From: Lysobacter capsici
GTDB lineage: Bacteria; Pseudomonadota; Gammaproteobacteria; Xanthomonadales; Xanthomonadaceae
Assembly: GCF_018732085.1 (NCBI RefSeq)
Contig: NZ_CP076103.1
Span: 5,704,001 to 5,768,000, forward strand
DNA: 64,000 nt
Reading direction: 5' to 3'
The position numbers and the translations under genes were made by a program. Every line of letters starts with the position of its first letter. The first letter of the stretch is position 1. This document shows, piece by piece, positions 27,033 to 36,083 of the stretch. Under the pieces are notes generated by a model. The model was not told where the DNA came from, made no database searches, and saw nothing but the letters and a program-made list of their open reading frames with translations.

Positions 27033-27947
27033 ATGAGCGACTTCGACCGCGTACGCGAATATCTATCCGGCTTGCAGGACCGCCTGTGCGCCGCCATCGA
27101 ACACGCCGACGGCGAAGCGCGCTTCGCCGAAGACCTCTGGCAACGCCCCGAAGGCGGCGGCGGACGCACCCGCATCCTGCGCGGCGGCAAGGTGTTCGAA
27201 CAGGCCGGCATCGGCTTCTCCGATGTATCGGGCACGAAACTGCCGCCCTCGGCGACGGCCGCTCGGCCGGAGCTGGCCGGCGCCTCGTGGCGCGCAGTCG
27301 GCGTGTCGCTGGTGTTTCATCCTAACAATCCCTACCTGCCCACCACCCACGCCAACGTGCGCCACTTCCGCGCGATGCGCGACGGCGAGACGGTGGCGTG
27401 GTGGTTCGGCGGCGGGTTCGATCTGACCCCGTTCTACCCGTTCGACGAAGACGTCCGCCACTGGCATCGCACCGCGCGCGCGCTGTGCGAACCGTTCGGC
27501 GGCGAGGAACGCTACCAGGCGCACAAGCGCTGGTGCGACGAGTACTTCTTCCTCAAGCACCGCAACGAAACCCGCGGCGTCGGCGGCCTGTTCTTCGACG
27601 ACCTGCACGGCGATTTCGAACGCGACTTCGCCTATCAGCGCGCGGTCGGCGACGGTTTCCTAGATGCCTATCTGCCGCTGGTCGAACGTCGCCGCGACAC
27701 CCCGTACGGCGAACGCGAACGTCAATTCCAGTTGTACCGCCGCGGCCGCTACGTCGAATTCAATCTGGTGTTCGACCGCGGCACCTTGTTCGGCCTGCAA
27801 TCGGGCGGCCGCACCGAATCGATCCTGATGAGCCTGCCGCCGCTGGTGCGCTGGGAATACGGCTTCAGCCCGCAGGCCGACAGCGACGAGGCGAAGCTGG
27901 CGCGGTATCTGGTTCCGCGCGATTGGCTGGGCGAAACCGAAGCCTGA
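27033..27947 (+). CDS. hemF: Oxygen-dependent coproporphyrinogen III oxidase
   Basis: Cytoplasmic enzyme of heme biosynthesis; oxidatively decarboxylates coproporphyrinogen III to protoporphyrinogen IX using O2. The 304-residue product carries the family signatures GGGGRTRILRGG, KLPP, SLVFHPNNPYLPTTHANVR, WWFGGGFDLTPFYPF and the conserved YVEFNLVFDRGT and GFSP region near the C-terminus. Length is typical. It stands alone downstream of a repeat region. Confidence 0.97.
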   Translation: MSDFDRVREYLSGLQDRLCAAIEHADGEARFAEDLWQRPEGGGGRTRILRGGKVFEQAGIGFSDVSGTKLPPSATAARPELAGASWRAVGVSLVFHPNNPYLPTTHANVRHFRAMRDGETVAWWFGGGFDLTPFYPFDEDVRHWHRTARALCEPFGGEERYQAHKRWCDEYFFLKHRNETRGVGGLFFDDLHGDFERDFAYQRAVGDGFLDAYLPLVERRRDTPYGERERQFQLYRRGRYVEFNLVFDRGTLFGLQSGGRTESILMSLPPLVRWEYGFSPQADSDEAKLARYLVPRDWLGETEA

Positions 27948-27984
27948 GTTCGTAGCTCACCCAACGCCGCACCGTTTCGTATCT

Positions 27985-28075
27985 CCCTGTAGGAGCTGCG
28001 CAAGCTGCGACCGCGACATCGCAGCGACGTCGCAAGCCTGATGTCGCGGTCGCAGCTTGCGCAGCTCCTACAGGG
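27985..28075. repeat. REP/BIME pair, GTAGGAGCTGCGC variant
   Basis: Two 36-bp perfect inverted arms (27985-28020 and 28040-28075), containing GTAGGAGCTGCGCAAGCTGC, separated by 19 bp. It sits between convergent hemF and the DUF421 gene and could form a long hairpin in either transcript. Confidence 0.85.
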
Positions 28076-28125
28076 CGCTATCGCAGCGACGTCGCGACTT
28101 GCGGATACGAAAGCTTTCCGCCCGG

Positions 28126-28602
28126 CTACTTGGCCTTCGTCAAGATCGTGATATGCCCATTGGTCTCCAGCATCGCCAGACCGATGTGGTCGATCTCGTC
28201 GCAATCGTTCTCGCGCATCGCCTTCTCGAAATCGGCCCGGCTGACCAGCTCGCGGCGCAGCACGTTGCGGAACACATGGCCGTCGCGCGCCAGCACCACC
28301 GGCTCGCCCTCCAGCACCCGCTCGGCGCGCGCGCTGCGCGAGGCGACGTAGCCGACCGTCCAGTTCAGCACGATCAAGGTCGCCGCCAGGATCAATCCGC
28401 CGGTGACCGAATTGTCGGAACCGAGCAAGGCGTTCTGCACCGCGTTGCCGAGCAGCACCACCAGCAGCATGTCGAACGAGGTGAACTGGCCCATCGAGCG
28501 TTTGCCCGACGCCCGGATCATGCCCAGCAGCACGAAGTAGACGATGCAGGCGCGTACCAGGTACTCCCACCACGGCATCGACAGATGAAAGGCGTCGGAC
28601 AT
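28126..28602 (-). CDS. DUF421 (YetF-type) membrane protein
   Basis: A 158-residue inner-membrane protein with about three N-terminal helices (YLVRACIVYFVLLGMIRASGKR, SFDMLLVVLLGNAVQNALL, GGLILAATLIVLNW) and a small cytoplasmic domain ending in EIDHIGLAMLETNGHITIL. This is the DUF421 arrangement; the function of the family is not established. GGAG precedes the chosen ATG. Single gene, convergent with hemF. Confidence 0.88.
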   Translation of the reverse strand: MSDAFHLSMPWWEYLVRACIVYFVLLGMIRASGKRSMGQFTSFDMLLVVLLGNAVQNALLGSDNSVTGGLILAATLIVLNWTVGYVASRSARAERVLEGEPVVLARDGHVFRNVLRRELVSRADFEKAMRENDCDEIDHIGLAMLETNGHITILTKAK

Positions 28603-28946
28603 CGGGCGGGCTCCAGGGGCGGGTAGTGAAGGCGATTGTGGCGCGTGCGCGCGTGCAACGCGCGTTACGGCCGAGGCGTTCGTTCCGATGCAGGCCTGCG
28701 CGAGCGCGGACGACGAAGCGCGGAAGCTGGAGCGGCCACCGTTACCCTTCCGCACGCCCGCCGAGTTGATAGCCGCTCGCATTTGCAACATCGGCCCGGC
28801 GCCCGCAGAATGCGCACGCTTCGCCCGCCCCAGCGCCCCGCGCACCAGCAGCCAGCGGAAGCCTTCCCCTTATCGCACCCGCCCCCGACCGGCCTCTCAC
28901 GGCCCGGCCGCGCCGCGCTGCGCCTGACCCGAAGGATCGCCCGCCC
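28603..28946. other. Intergenic region between divergent DUF421 and receptor genes
   Basis: I see no gene and no repeat. It should contain the promoters for both neighbours. I looked for a Fur box before the receptor and found only a weak partial match, not enough to call. Confidence 0.4.
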
Positions 28947-30959
28947 ATGTCCGTTTCCGTCTCCCGTCCGCTCCGCCCGGCCGCCCTCGCCTGCGCCTTG
29001 CTCGCCTGCGCGCCGTTCGCCGGCGCCGTCCATGCCGCCGATGCGCCCGACCTCGGAGACACCGCGCGCACCCTGGATTCGATCACCGTCGTCGCGCAGC
29101 GCGAGCCGGGCAACTTCGACCTCGACCGCGGCGAGATCGAACTCACCCAGGCCTCGGACCTGAGCGACCTGCTGTCGAACGAATCGGGCGTCGCGGTCGG
29201 CGGCGGTTCGCCGGTGGCGCAGAAGGTCTACGTACGCGGCTTCGAAGACACGATGCTCAACGTGACCATCGACGGCGCGCAGGAACCGGCCGAGCTGTAT
29301 CACCACCAGACCCGGGTGCAGATCGAACCCGAATTCATCAAGTCGATCGAACTCGACGCCGGTGCCGGCGCGGCCACCCAGGGCGCCGGCGCGCTGGTCG
29401 GCGCGATGCGCGTGCGCACCCGCGACGCCTTCGACCTGCTGCGTCCGGGCCAGGACGCCGGTTTCCTGATCAAGGGCGCGGCCGGCCTCAACGGCGGCAA
29501 CAGCAGCAAGGGCGTGCTCGCCGGGTACGGCCGCCTGTCCGATCATCTCGGCGTGCTGGCGACCTACGTCTACCAGGACGGCGGCGACTACGAAGACGGC
29601 CACGGCGACCGGGTCAGGCCGACCGCGTTCGAGCACGAGCGCGCCCAGTTCAAGCTCAGCGGCGTGTTCGACGCCCACCGCTTCGACCTGTCGGCCGAAC
29701 ACCTCGACGACACCGGCACGTACTACGAACGGCCGCACATGACCAACTTCACCGGTCGCTACATCCTGTCCGATCACCAGATGCGTCGCGACACGGTGTC
29801 TTACGAACACCGTTTCGATCCCGAAGGCGACGCGGTCGACGCGCGCTTCACCGCCTACCGCACCCGCAGCAGCTACGAGAACCGCCGCAACACCACCGGC
29901 CTCCTGTACAGCTGGGGCGAGCAGACCAGCACCGGCATGGACCTGCGCAACACCTCGACCTGGGACGCGCTGTCGCTGACCTACGGCATCGATTACCGCA
30001 GCGACCGCCTGCACGCGCGCCAGCAGGCCACGCCGCCGCCGTTCTGGGGCCGCACCGAACAGACCGCGCGGGTGTTCGGCGCGTACGCGCAGGGCGACTG
30101 GGCGCTGTCGCCGCAATGGAAGCTGTCGGCCGGCCTGCGTTACGACGACTACCGCCACGAAGGCAAGTCCGGGGTCAGCGCCGGCGCGAAGAACAGCCAG
30201 GCCAAGGCCAGCCCCAATGCCTCGATCGAATGGACCCCGATCGAGCCGCTGACCTTCCGCCTGGCCTATTCGGAAGCCTTCCGCGGCGTCACCATCCGCG
30301 AAGCCTTCTTCAGCGCGCTGTACACCCATCGCGGCGATCTGGACGGCGAGCAGGCCGACAACGTCGAATTCGGCGTGTCCTGGGAAAAGGACGGCTACTT
30401 CGCCCGCGCCACCGCCTACCGCCAGCGCATCGAGCACTACATTTCCGCGGTCTACGACGGCGGCGCCGCCTGGGGTTACTGGGAGAACATCGGCACCGCC
30501 AAGGTCGACGGCTACGAAGCCGAGATCGGCAAGCGCTGGCAGCGCATGGGCGTCAGCGTCGGCGTGTGGAATTCGGACAACACGTTCAACGACCGCCCGC
30601 TCAACGACGCCGACCTCGGCCTGGGCACCCGCATCGGCCGCACCTGGACCGCGCGCTTGGACTGGCAGCCCGCGTCACAGCAGGCCAACTACGCGGTGCG
30701 CGCGCGTCTGGTCGAGGACGAGCGCAACTCGATCGCGCCGAACGCGCCGGACAAGCCCGGCTACGCGGTGGTGGACGTGATGGCCAACTGGAACCTGCTC
30801 GGCGACGACCGGATCAAGCTGGGCGCGGCGGTCAACAACCTGTTCGACCGGTTCTATTACGACCACGGCACCTACGGTTATCAGGCCGGCTCGGGCACGT
30901 ATATCGGTTTTCCGTCGCCGGGGCGCGAGTTGTCGCTGTCGGTGACGTATCGGTTCTAA
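28947..30959 (+). CDS. TonB-dependent outer-membrane receptor
   Basis: Outer-membrane active transporter of 670 residues. A signal peptide (AALACALLACAPFAGAVHA) is followed by a TonB-box-like LDSITVVAQ, a plug domain (LSDLLSNESGVAVGGG, KVYVRGFED, IKSIELDAGAGAATQGAGALVGAMRVRT), and a 22-strand-type barrel ending in LSLSVTYRF with terminal Phe. The plug has no long N-terminal signalling domain. The substrate is not shown by context; the sequence resembles siderophore/heme receptor types. Confidence 0.92.
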   Translation: MSVSVSRPLRPAALACALLACAPFAGAVHAADAPDLGDTARTLDSITVVAQREPGNFDLDRGEIELTQASDLSDLLSNESGVAVGGGSPVAQKVYVRGFEDTMLNVTIDGAQEPAELYHHQTRVQIEPEFIKSIELDAGAGAATQGAGALVGAMRVRTRDAFDLLRPGQDAGFLIKGAAGLNGGNSSKGVLAGYGRLSDHLGVLATYVYQDGGDYEDGHGDRVRPTAFEHERAQFKLSGVFDAHRFDLSAEHLDDTGTYYERPHMTNFTGRYILSDHQMRRDTVSYEHRFDPEGDAVDARFTAYRTRSSYENRRNTTGLLYSWGEQTSTGMDLRNTSTWDALSLTYGIDYRSDRLHARQQATPPPFWGRTEQTARVFGAYAQGDWALSPQWKLSAGLRYDDYRHEGKSGVSAGAKNSQAKASPNASIEWTPIEPLTFRLAYSEAFRGVTIREAFFSALYTHRGDLDGEQADNVEFGVSWEKDGYFARATAYRQRIEHYISAVYDGGAAWGYWENIGTAKVDGYEAEIGKRWQRMGVSVGVWNSDNTFNDRPLNDADLGLGTRIGRTWTARLDWQPASQQANYAVRARLVEDERNSIAPNAPDKPGYAVVDVMANWNLLGDDRIKLGAAVNNLFDRFYYDHGTYGYQAGSGTYIGFPSPGRELSLSVTYRF

Positions 30960-30985
30960 GTAATTCTAAATTTTGCGTAGTCGCC

Positions 30986-31020
30986 GATGTCCGGAGATCT
31001 TCCGGGCATCCGGTTTGTTT
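30986..31020 (+). terminator. Probable terminator after the TonB-dependent receptor
   Basis: A 10-bp stem, GATGTCCGGA with TCCGGGCATC (one wobble), loop GATCT, followed by CGGTTTGTTT, lies 27 bases after the stop. Confidence 0.55.
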
Positions 31021-31023
31021 ATC

Positions 31024-31091
31024 TCGTTACTCGCTTGATGTCGTTGCTTGCCTGATGTCGTTACTTGTCTGATGTCATTACTTACCTGATT
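31024..31091. repeat. 17-bp tandem repeat, four units
   Basis: Four consecutive 17-bp units of the form TCGTTACTTGTCTGATG, with one to four differences between units. No function is evident. Confidence 0.75.
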
Positions 31092-31148
31092 TGGTCATTC
31101 GCTTGGCACCCGAAGCGACGGACTACCCGCATCGACGACCCCACCCAC

Positions 31149-31264
31149 CGTCATTCCCGCGAACGCGGGAATCCAGCGACTTTCGCGAAAGCGCACGAAG
31201 TCTCGCGAAAGCCTTCGCACTCATAGAGCAAAGTCACTGGATTCCCGCGTTCGCGGGAATGACG
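31149..31264. repeat. REP/BIME pair, TCATTCCCGCGAACGCGGG family
   Basis: CGTCATTCCCGCGAACGCGG at the left end is mirrored at the right end, with a further short TTCGCGAAAG hairpin in between. Members of the same family lie at 42940-43050 and, as a variant, 43180-43265. Confidence 0.8.
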
Positions 31265-31387
31265 ATTTGGGAGATCACGAGTGCGCCCATCTACAGCGCT
31301 CAAGCATCGAGCCCCCTGTGCAGCCTATGCGGCCGCATGCACGCACCAGAACGACACGTCGTCGCTCCAAACACACAACCCAAACAA

Positions 31388-31422
31388 AAAGCCGCCCTGC
31401 ACAGCAAGGCGGCTTTCGGCGA
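31388..31422 (-). terminator. Intrinsic terminator behind polA and the small RNA
   Basis: On the minus strand AAAGCCGCC...GGCGGCTTTTTG forms a stem around TTGCTGTGCAG-like loop sequence and ends in a T run. It lies just beyond the small RNA terminator and would catch read-through. Confidence 0.75.
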
Positions 31423-31431
31423 CACAAATAA

Positions 31432-31556
31432 AAAGCCCCGCAGGCAGGGGGGGCCGGCGGGGCTGGTGGAGCGTGCCCTGGGGAGGGGGCGTTCGCTCCG
31501 GGGGATCACTCCAGGGGAGGGAGAGATCGGCGACAGACGTTGCATCTGTCGCGACC
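31432..31556 (-). ncRNA. sX13-like small RNA downstream of polA
   Basis: On the minus strand a ~120-nt segment starts with a GCGACAGA...TCTGTCGC hairpin and continues with C-rich loops: ATCCCCCGGAG, CGCCCCCTCCCC within a GGAGCG/CGCTCC stem, and CGGCCCCCCCTGCC within the terminal AGCCCCGC/GCGGGGCT stem, followed by TTTTTATT. A TATA-containing -10-like CATATAGG precedes it. Exposed C-rich loops are the hallmark of sX13, an Hfq-independent regulator of virulence and motility mRNAs known from Xanthomonas and, as I recall, also encoded next to polA. The exact 5' end is a guess. Confidence 0.65.
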
Positions 31557-31667
31557 TATATGACCACCTGGCACATGGATAGTTCGTGAAGATCAGAGTT
31601 AATAAATTGTTGGATTCAGGACCGATTCATTCTACCAAACCCAGCAAAATCAAGGCTTTCACGATAT

Positions 31668-34451
31668 TTAATGCGCTTCGTCCCAGTTAATACCGATACC
31701 GGTGTCAACAACCAGGGGAACGCGAAGTGTGGCCGCGGTCGCCATCCGCTGCGTGGCCTGGGCGATCAAGGTATCGGCAAATGCGCTGTCGACCTCGAAC
31801 ACCAGTTCGTCGTGTACCTGCAGGATCATCTTGGCACGGTCGGCGTGCTGTGACAGCCAGCCGTCGATGTCGATCATCGCGCGCTTGATGATGTCGGCCG
31901 CGGTGCCCTGCATCGGCGCGTTGATCGCGGCGCGTTCGGCGCCCGCGCGCAGGCCCTGGTTCGACGCCTTGATGTTCTCCAGATACAGGCGACGGCCGAA
32001 CACGGTTTCGACATAGCCCTTGTCGCGCGCGTCCTGACGGGTGCGCTCCATGAAATCGCGCACGCCCGGATAGCGGCTGAAATACAGGGCGATGTAGTCC
32101 TGCGCTTCGCCGCGACCGATGCCGAGCTGACGCGCCAGGCCGAACGCGCTCATGCCGTACATCAGGCCGAAGTTGATCGCCTTGGCCGCGCGCCGTTCGT
32201 TCGAGCTGACCTCGTCGAGCGACTTCTTGCCGAACACTTCGGCCGCGGTCGCGCGATGCACGTCGGCGCCCGACTCGAACGCGCGCACCAGGCCCGGGTC
32301 TTCCGACAGGTGGGCCATGATCCGCAGTTCGATCTGCGAGTAGTCGCAGGCGACCAGACGCCGCCCTTCCGGCGCGACGAACGCGCGACGGATGCGGCGG
32401 CCGTCGTCGGTGCGGATCGGAATGTTCTGCAGGTTCGGATCGCTCGACGCCAAGCGCCCGGTCGCTGCGCCGGCCTGGTGATAACTGGTGTGGACGCGGC
32501 CGGTATGCGGATTGACCATCTCCGACAGTTTGTCGGTGTAGGTGCTGCGCAGTTTCGCCAGCCCGCGGTATTCCAGGATCACCCGCGGCAGTTCGTGCTG
32601 ATCGGCGATCGCTTCGAGCGCTTCTTCGTTGGTGCTCGGCTGGCCGGTCGGGGTCTTCACCAGCACCGGCAGCTTGAGTTCGTCGAACAACAGCGCCTGC
32701 AATTGCTTGGGCGAATCCAGGTTGAAGGTGCGCCCGGCCAGTTCGGTCGCCTTGATCTGCGCGGCGAGCATGCGCTTGCCCAGGTCCTGCGATTGCCGGC
32801 GCAGTTCGTCGCCGTCGATCATCACCCCGTTGGCCTCGATGCGTTCGAGCACCGGCACCAGCGGCATTTCGATCTCGCGGTAGACCTTTTCCAGCTCCGG
32901 CTCGGCGGCCAGACGCGCGCCGAGCACACGGTGCAGGCGCAAGGTCACGTCGGCGTCTTCGGCGGCGTACTTGGTCGCATCGTCGAGGGCGACCTGCGAG
33001 AACAGGATCTGCTTGGCGCCCTTGCCGGCGACATCGGCGTACTTGATCGTGTCGTAGCCCAGATAGCGCTTGGCCAGCGAGTCCATGTCGTGGCGGCTGC
33101 CGGTGGCGTTGTAGACGAAGCTCTCCAGCATGGTGTCGTCGGCGTAGCCGAGCACGTCCACGCCGTGACGGCGCAGGATGTGCAGGTCGTACTTGCCGTG
33201 CTGGCCGAGCTTGCGCCGCGCCGGGTCGGCGAACACCGGCCGCAACGCATCGAGCACCGCCGCGCGATCGAGCTGCGCCGGCACCCCGGGATAATCGTGG
33301 GCCAGCGGGATATACACCGCGCGACCGGGTTGCGTCGCGAAACTCAGCCCGACCAGATTGGCCATCATCGGGTCGAGCGAATCGGTTTCGCTGTCGAAGG
33401 CGAACTCCTCGCTCGATTGCAGCGCCGCGACCAGCGCGTCGAGCTGTTCCTGGGTGACGATCGCCTCGTACTCGCCCTTCGCCGACAGCGCGGCATCCGG
33501 CGTTTCACTCGCCGCGTTGGAACGCGCATGCCCGGCGGCGGTCGCGCGCAGGCCGGCGCGGTCGGCGGCGATCTCGTTGGCGGTGGTGGCGGCCGCGCCT
33601 TCGATCTCGCGCAGCGCCTGCTTGAAGCCGTAGCGCGCGTACAAACCGCGCAGCGCCTCGGTGTCGCGCTCGCGCAGGGCGAGCTGCTGCGGGCCGCGGT
33701 CGAGCTCGACGTCGGTCTTGATCGTGGTCAGCTGGCGATTGAGCGGCAACCGCCCCAGCGCCGCGCGCAGGTTCTCGCCGATCTTGCCCTTGATCTGATC
33801 GGCGTGTGCGATCACGCCTTCCAGGCTGTCGTACTCGGCCAGCCACTTGGCCGCGGTCTTCGGCCCGCATTTCTCCACGCCGGGCACGTTGTCGACGCTG
33901 TCGCCCATCAGCGAGAGCAGGTCGACGATCTGGTTCGGACGCACGCCGAACTTGGCGATCACCGCCTCGTCGGAATCCATGCGGCTGCCGCTCATGGTGT
34001 TGACCAGCACCACGCCGGGCCGCACCAGTTGGGCGAAGTCCTTGTCGCCGGTGGAAATGGTGACGTCGATCGCATCGCCGGCCGCGCGCAGCGCGAGCGT
34101 GCCGATCACGTCGTCGGCCTCGACCCCGTCGATGCGCAGGATCGGGATGCCCAGGGCCTCGACGATCTCGCACATCGGCAGCACCTGGGCGCGCAGATCG
34201 TCGGGCATCGGCGGACGATTGGCCTTGTACTGCGGGTCCAGGTCGTCGCGGAAGGTCTTGCCGGGCGCGTCGACGACGAAGGCCACGTAGTCGGGGCGTT
34301 CGGCCAGGGTCGAGCGCAGCATGTTGACCACGCCGAACAGCGCGCCGGTGGGATGCCCATCAGGGGCTGTTAGGTCTCTACCTTGCGCTTTGAAAGCGTG
34401 ATAGGCGCGATAGAGATAGCCGGAACCATCGATCAGGACGAGTCTTTTCAT
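31668..34451 (-). CDS. polA: DNA polymerase I
   Basis: Repair and Okazaki-fragment-processing polymerase, 927 residues. Residues 1 to about 290 form the 5'-3' exonuclease (VLIDGSGYLYRAYHA, GDKDFAQL). About 330-510 form the 3'-5' proofreading domain (FAFDSETDSLDP keeps the catalytic Asp and Glu). The rest is the polymerase domain with motif A ACDYSQIELRIMAH, motif B RRAAKAINFGLMYG and motif C VHDELVFE. All three activities look intact. The sX13-like RNA lies immediately downstream, as Spot 42 lies next to polA in E. coli. Confidence 0.97.
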   Translation of the reverse strand: MKRLVLIDGSGYLYRAYHAFKAQGRDLTAPDGHPTGALFGVVNMLRSTLAERPDYVAFVVDAPGKTFRDDLDPQYKANRPPMPDDLRAQVLPMCEIVEALGIPILRIDGVEADDVIGTLALRAAGDAIDVTISTGDKDFAQLVRPGVVLVNTMSGSRMDSDEAVIAKFGVRPNQIVDLLSLMGDSVDNVPGVEKCGPKTAAKWLAEYDSLEGVIAHADQIKGKIGENLRAALGRLPLNRQLTTIKTDVELDRGPQQLALRERDTEALRGLYARYGFKQALREIEGAAATTANEIAADRAGLRATAAGHARSNAASETPDAALSAKGEYEAIVTQEQLDALVAALQSSEEFAFDSETDSLDPMMANLVGLSFATQPGRAVYIPLAHDYPGVPAQLDRAAVLDALRPVFADPARRKLGQHGKYDLHILRRHGVDVLGYADDTMLESFVYNATGSRHDMDSLAKRYLGYDTIKYADVAGKGAKQILFSQVALDDATKYAAEDADVTLRLHRVLGARLAAEPELEKVYREIEMPLVPVLERIEANGVMIDGDELRRQSQDLGKRMLAAQIKATELAGRTFNLDSPKQLQALLFDELKLPVLVKTPTGQPSTNEEALEAIADQHELPRVILEYRGLAKLRSTYTDKLSEMVNPHTGRVHTSYHQAGAATGRLASSDPNLQNIPIRTDDGRRIRRAFVAPEGRRLVACDYSQIELRIMAHLSEDPGLVRAFESGADVHRATAAEVFGKKSLDEVSSNERRAAKAINFGLMYGMSAFGLARQLGIGRGEAQDYIALYFSRYPGVRDFMERTRQDARDKGYVETVFGRRLYLENIKASNQGLRAGAERAAINAPMQGTAADIIKRAMIDIDGWLSQHADRAKMILQVHDELVFEVDSAFADTLIAQATQRMATAATLRVPLVVDTGIGINWDEAH

Positions 34452-34623
34452 GCCCGCGATTCTACGCTGCCCGGTCGCCGGGTCTGCGAATGCGGCCGGC
34501 TCGCGGCCCGACTGCCGCCAATGAATGCGGGCGCGATCCGCGGCGCGCCCGGACCGCCAAACCGATGCACACGCTTAACGCAGCCGCGGCGTATGCTGAG
34601 ACCCTGATACACGGAGAATCGCC

Positions 34624-34974
34624 ATGCGCGCCCCACTCGCATCGCCGCACGCCCCATCCGGCCGCCTGCGCCGCCTCGCCCCCGTCCTGACCGCGCTCGC
34701 GGCCGCCGCCCTGATGGCCGGCTGCGCCAGCATGGGCGGCGCGAGCGACGACCCGACCGCCGCGCTCAAGGGCGCCGAGGTCTACACCCACAGCGTCGAG
34801 AACGGCGACACCGTCGAGGAATACCGGGTCGGCGGCCAGCTGCGCGCGGTCAAGGTCACCCCGTCGCGCGGCCCGGTCTATTACCTGGTCGACAACGACG
34901 GCGACGGCCGCCTCGACAGCAGCAAGGGCGAAGGCACGGTGTCGCCGGTGTATTACAAACTCTTCAGTTGGTGA
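34624..34974 (+). CDS. DUF2782 lipoprotein
   Basis: A 116-residue probable lipoprotein: basic N-terminus, hydrophobic LAPVLTALAAAALMAGC with lipobox MAGC, then a compact domain (EEYRVGGQLRAVKVTPSRGPVYYLVDNDGDG) typical of DUF2782, a family often found next to polA in this group. Function unknown; likely anchored facing the periplasm. It is divergent from polA with a 172-bp spacer. Confidence 0.8.
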   Translation: MRAPLASPHAPSGRLRRLAPVLTALAAAALMAGCASMGGASDDPTAALKGAEVYTHSVENGDTVEEYRVGGQLRAVKVTPSRGPVYYLVDNDGDGRLDSSKGEGTVSPVYYKLFSW

Positions 34975-35087
34975 TGTCCGGCAGGCCGGGTTCGACGCGC
35001 GGCGCCCACATCATGCCGAGCCGGCGTTGCGCCGGTTCGCGCCCCGGTTTCTGATACGACCTCTCCGATCCTATTTCTCTATCTGCA

Positions 35088-35522
35088 ATGACCGCCGCCG
35101 AAATCCGCACCATCGTCGGCGACACCGAACTGCGCGCGGTCTGGCCGGTGGTGTCGCAACTGCGCCCCGAATTCGACGAGGCGCGCTTCCTCGCCCAGAT
35201 GCACCGCCAGATCGCCGAAGGCTGCCGCGCGACGGTGGCCTACGACGCCCAGGGCGTGCCGCGCGCGTTCGCGTGCTGGCGGGTCATGGAGATGCTCGCG
35301 GTGGGCTTGCACGTGTACGTCGACGACCTGATCACCGACGAAGCCGTGCGCGGCCAAGGCTACGGCAAGGCGATGCTGGACTGGCTCAAGGCCGAAGCCA
35401 AACGGCTGGGCTGCGTGCGGCTGCAGCTCGACTCCGGCACGCACCGACAGGACGCGCATGCGTTTTACCTGCGCGAACGGTTGCGGATCGAGGCGTTTCA
35501 TTTTGGGGTGAAGCTGGATTGA
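35088..35522 (+). CDS. GNAT-family N-acetyltransferase
   Basis: A 144-residue acyl-CoA-dependent acetyltransferase. The acetyl-CoA binding loop is DEAVRGQGYGKAMLDWL near residues 85-101, preceded by the usual beta-strand LHVYVDDLIT, and the C-terminal half has AHAFYLRERLRIEAFHF. The substrate cannot be inferred. Single gene, convergent with a second GNAT gene. Confidence 0.88.
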   Translation: MTAAEIRTIVGDTELRAVWPVVSQLRPEFDEARFLAQMHRQIAEGCRATVAYDAQGVPRAFACWRVMEMLAVGLHVYVDDLITDEAVRGQGYGKAMLDWLKAEAKRLGCVRLQLDSGTHRQDAHAFYLRERLRIEAFHFGVKLD

Positions 35523-35586
35523 GCGCGGCCATACAGTCCGGTAGCTGATCGGCCGCTCGCCTGCGTTGTCGCTTGAGCCGGCCGAC

Positions 35587-36045
35587 TTACTCGGACGACA
35601 ACGACTTTTGCAGGAACAAGCGCTGGCGTCCCGGCGGAAAGTCATGCAGCCGGCCGAATTCGCGATAGCCGTGCTTGAGGTAGAAACCTTCGGCCTGCCA
35701 GTCGAAGGTGTCCAGATGAACCTGACGCGCGCCCCATTCGCGGGCGCGCCGCTCGGCCTGGAGCAACAACGCGGCGCCCAGACCGCGGCCGCGCGCGGCC
35801 TGCTCGACCCACAGCACTTCCAGGTGTAGCCAGCCCAGGCCGACATAGCCGACCACGCCGCCGATCACGCGGCCGTCGGCATCGCGCGCGGCCAGCCACA
35901 GCGATCTGAACTCGTACGCGCCGATGATCTCGCTGTTGAAACCGCGCAGGCCGGCGCAAATCGCTTCGGCCTCCGATTCGCTGGCGGTTTCTATGCGCGA
36001 TTGCGGCGCGGCGGCATGGGTGGTGGTCGGATCGTCTGGATGCAT
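35587..36045 (-). CDS. GNAT-family N-acetyltransferase
   Basis: A 152-residue acetyltransferase with the CoA-binding motif VEQAARGRGLGAALLLQAE and the C-terminal GFYLKHGYREFGRLHDFP typical of GNATs acting on small molecules or on proteins. It lies 38 bp after the S9 peptidase gene on the same strand and may be co-transcribed with it. It is not closely similar to the convergent GNAT. Substrate unknown. Confidence 0.88.
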   Translation of the reverse strand: MHPDDPTTTHAAAPQSRIETASESEAEAICAGLRGFNSEIIGAYEFRSLWLAARDADGRVIGGVVGYVGLGWLHLEVLWVEQAARGRGLGAALLLQAERRAREWGARQVHLDTFDWQAEGFYLKHGYREFGRLHDFPPGRQRLFLQKSLSSE

Positions 36046-36083
36046 ATTGCAAAACCTTGGGCTGGGATCGATCAGGCTCCGAC

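Larger units (their letters stand above)
30960..31667. other. Intergenic region rich in repeats, terminators and a small RNA
   Basis: No protein gene is supported. From left to right it holds a terminator for the receptor, a 17-bp tandem repeat, a REP pair, a terminator for polA and the sX13-like RNA, each listed separately. Confidence 0.6.

Noticed and set aside
28780..28830. Possible Fur box before the TonB-dependent receptor
   Set aside because: Only a loose partial match to the consensus; not above chance.
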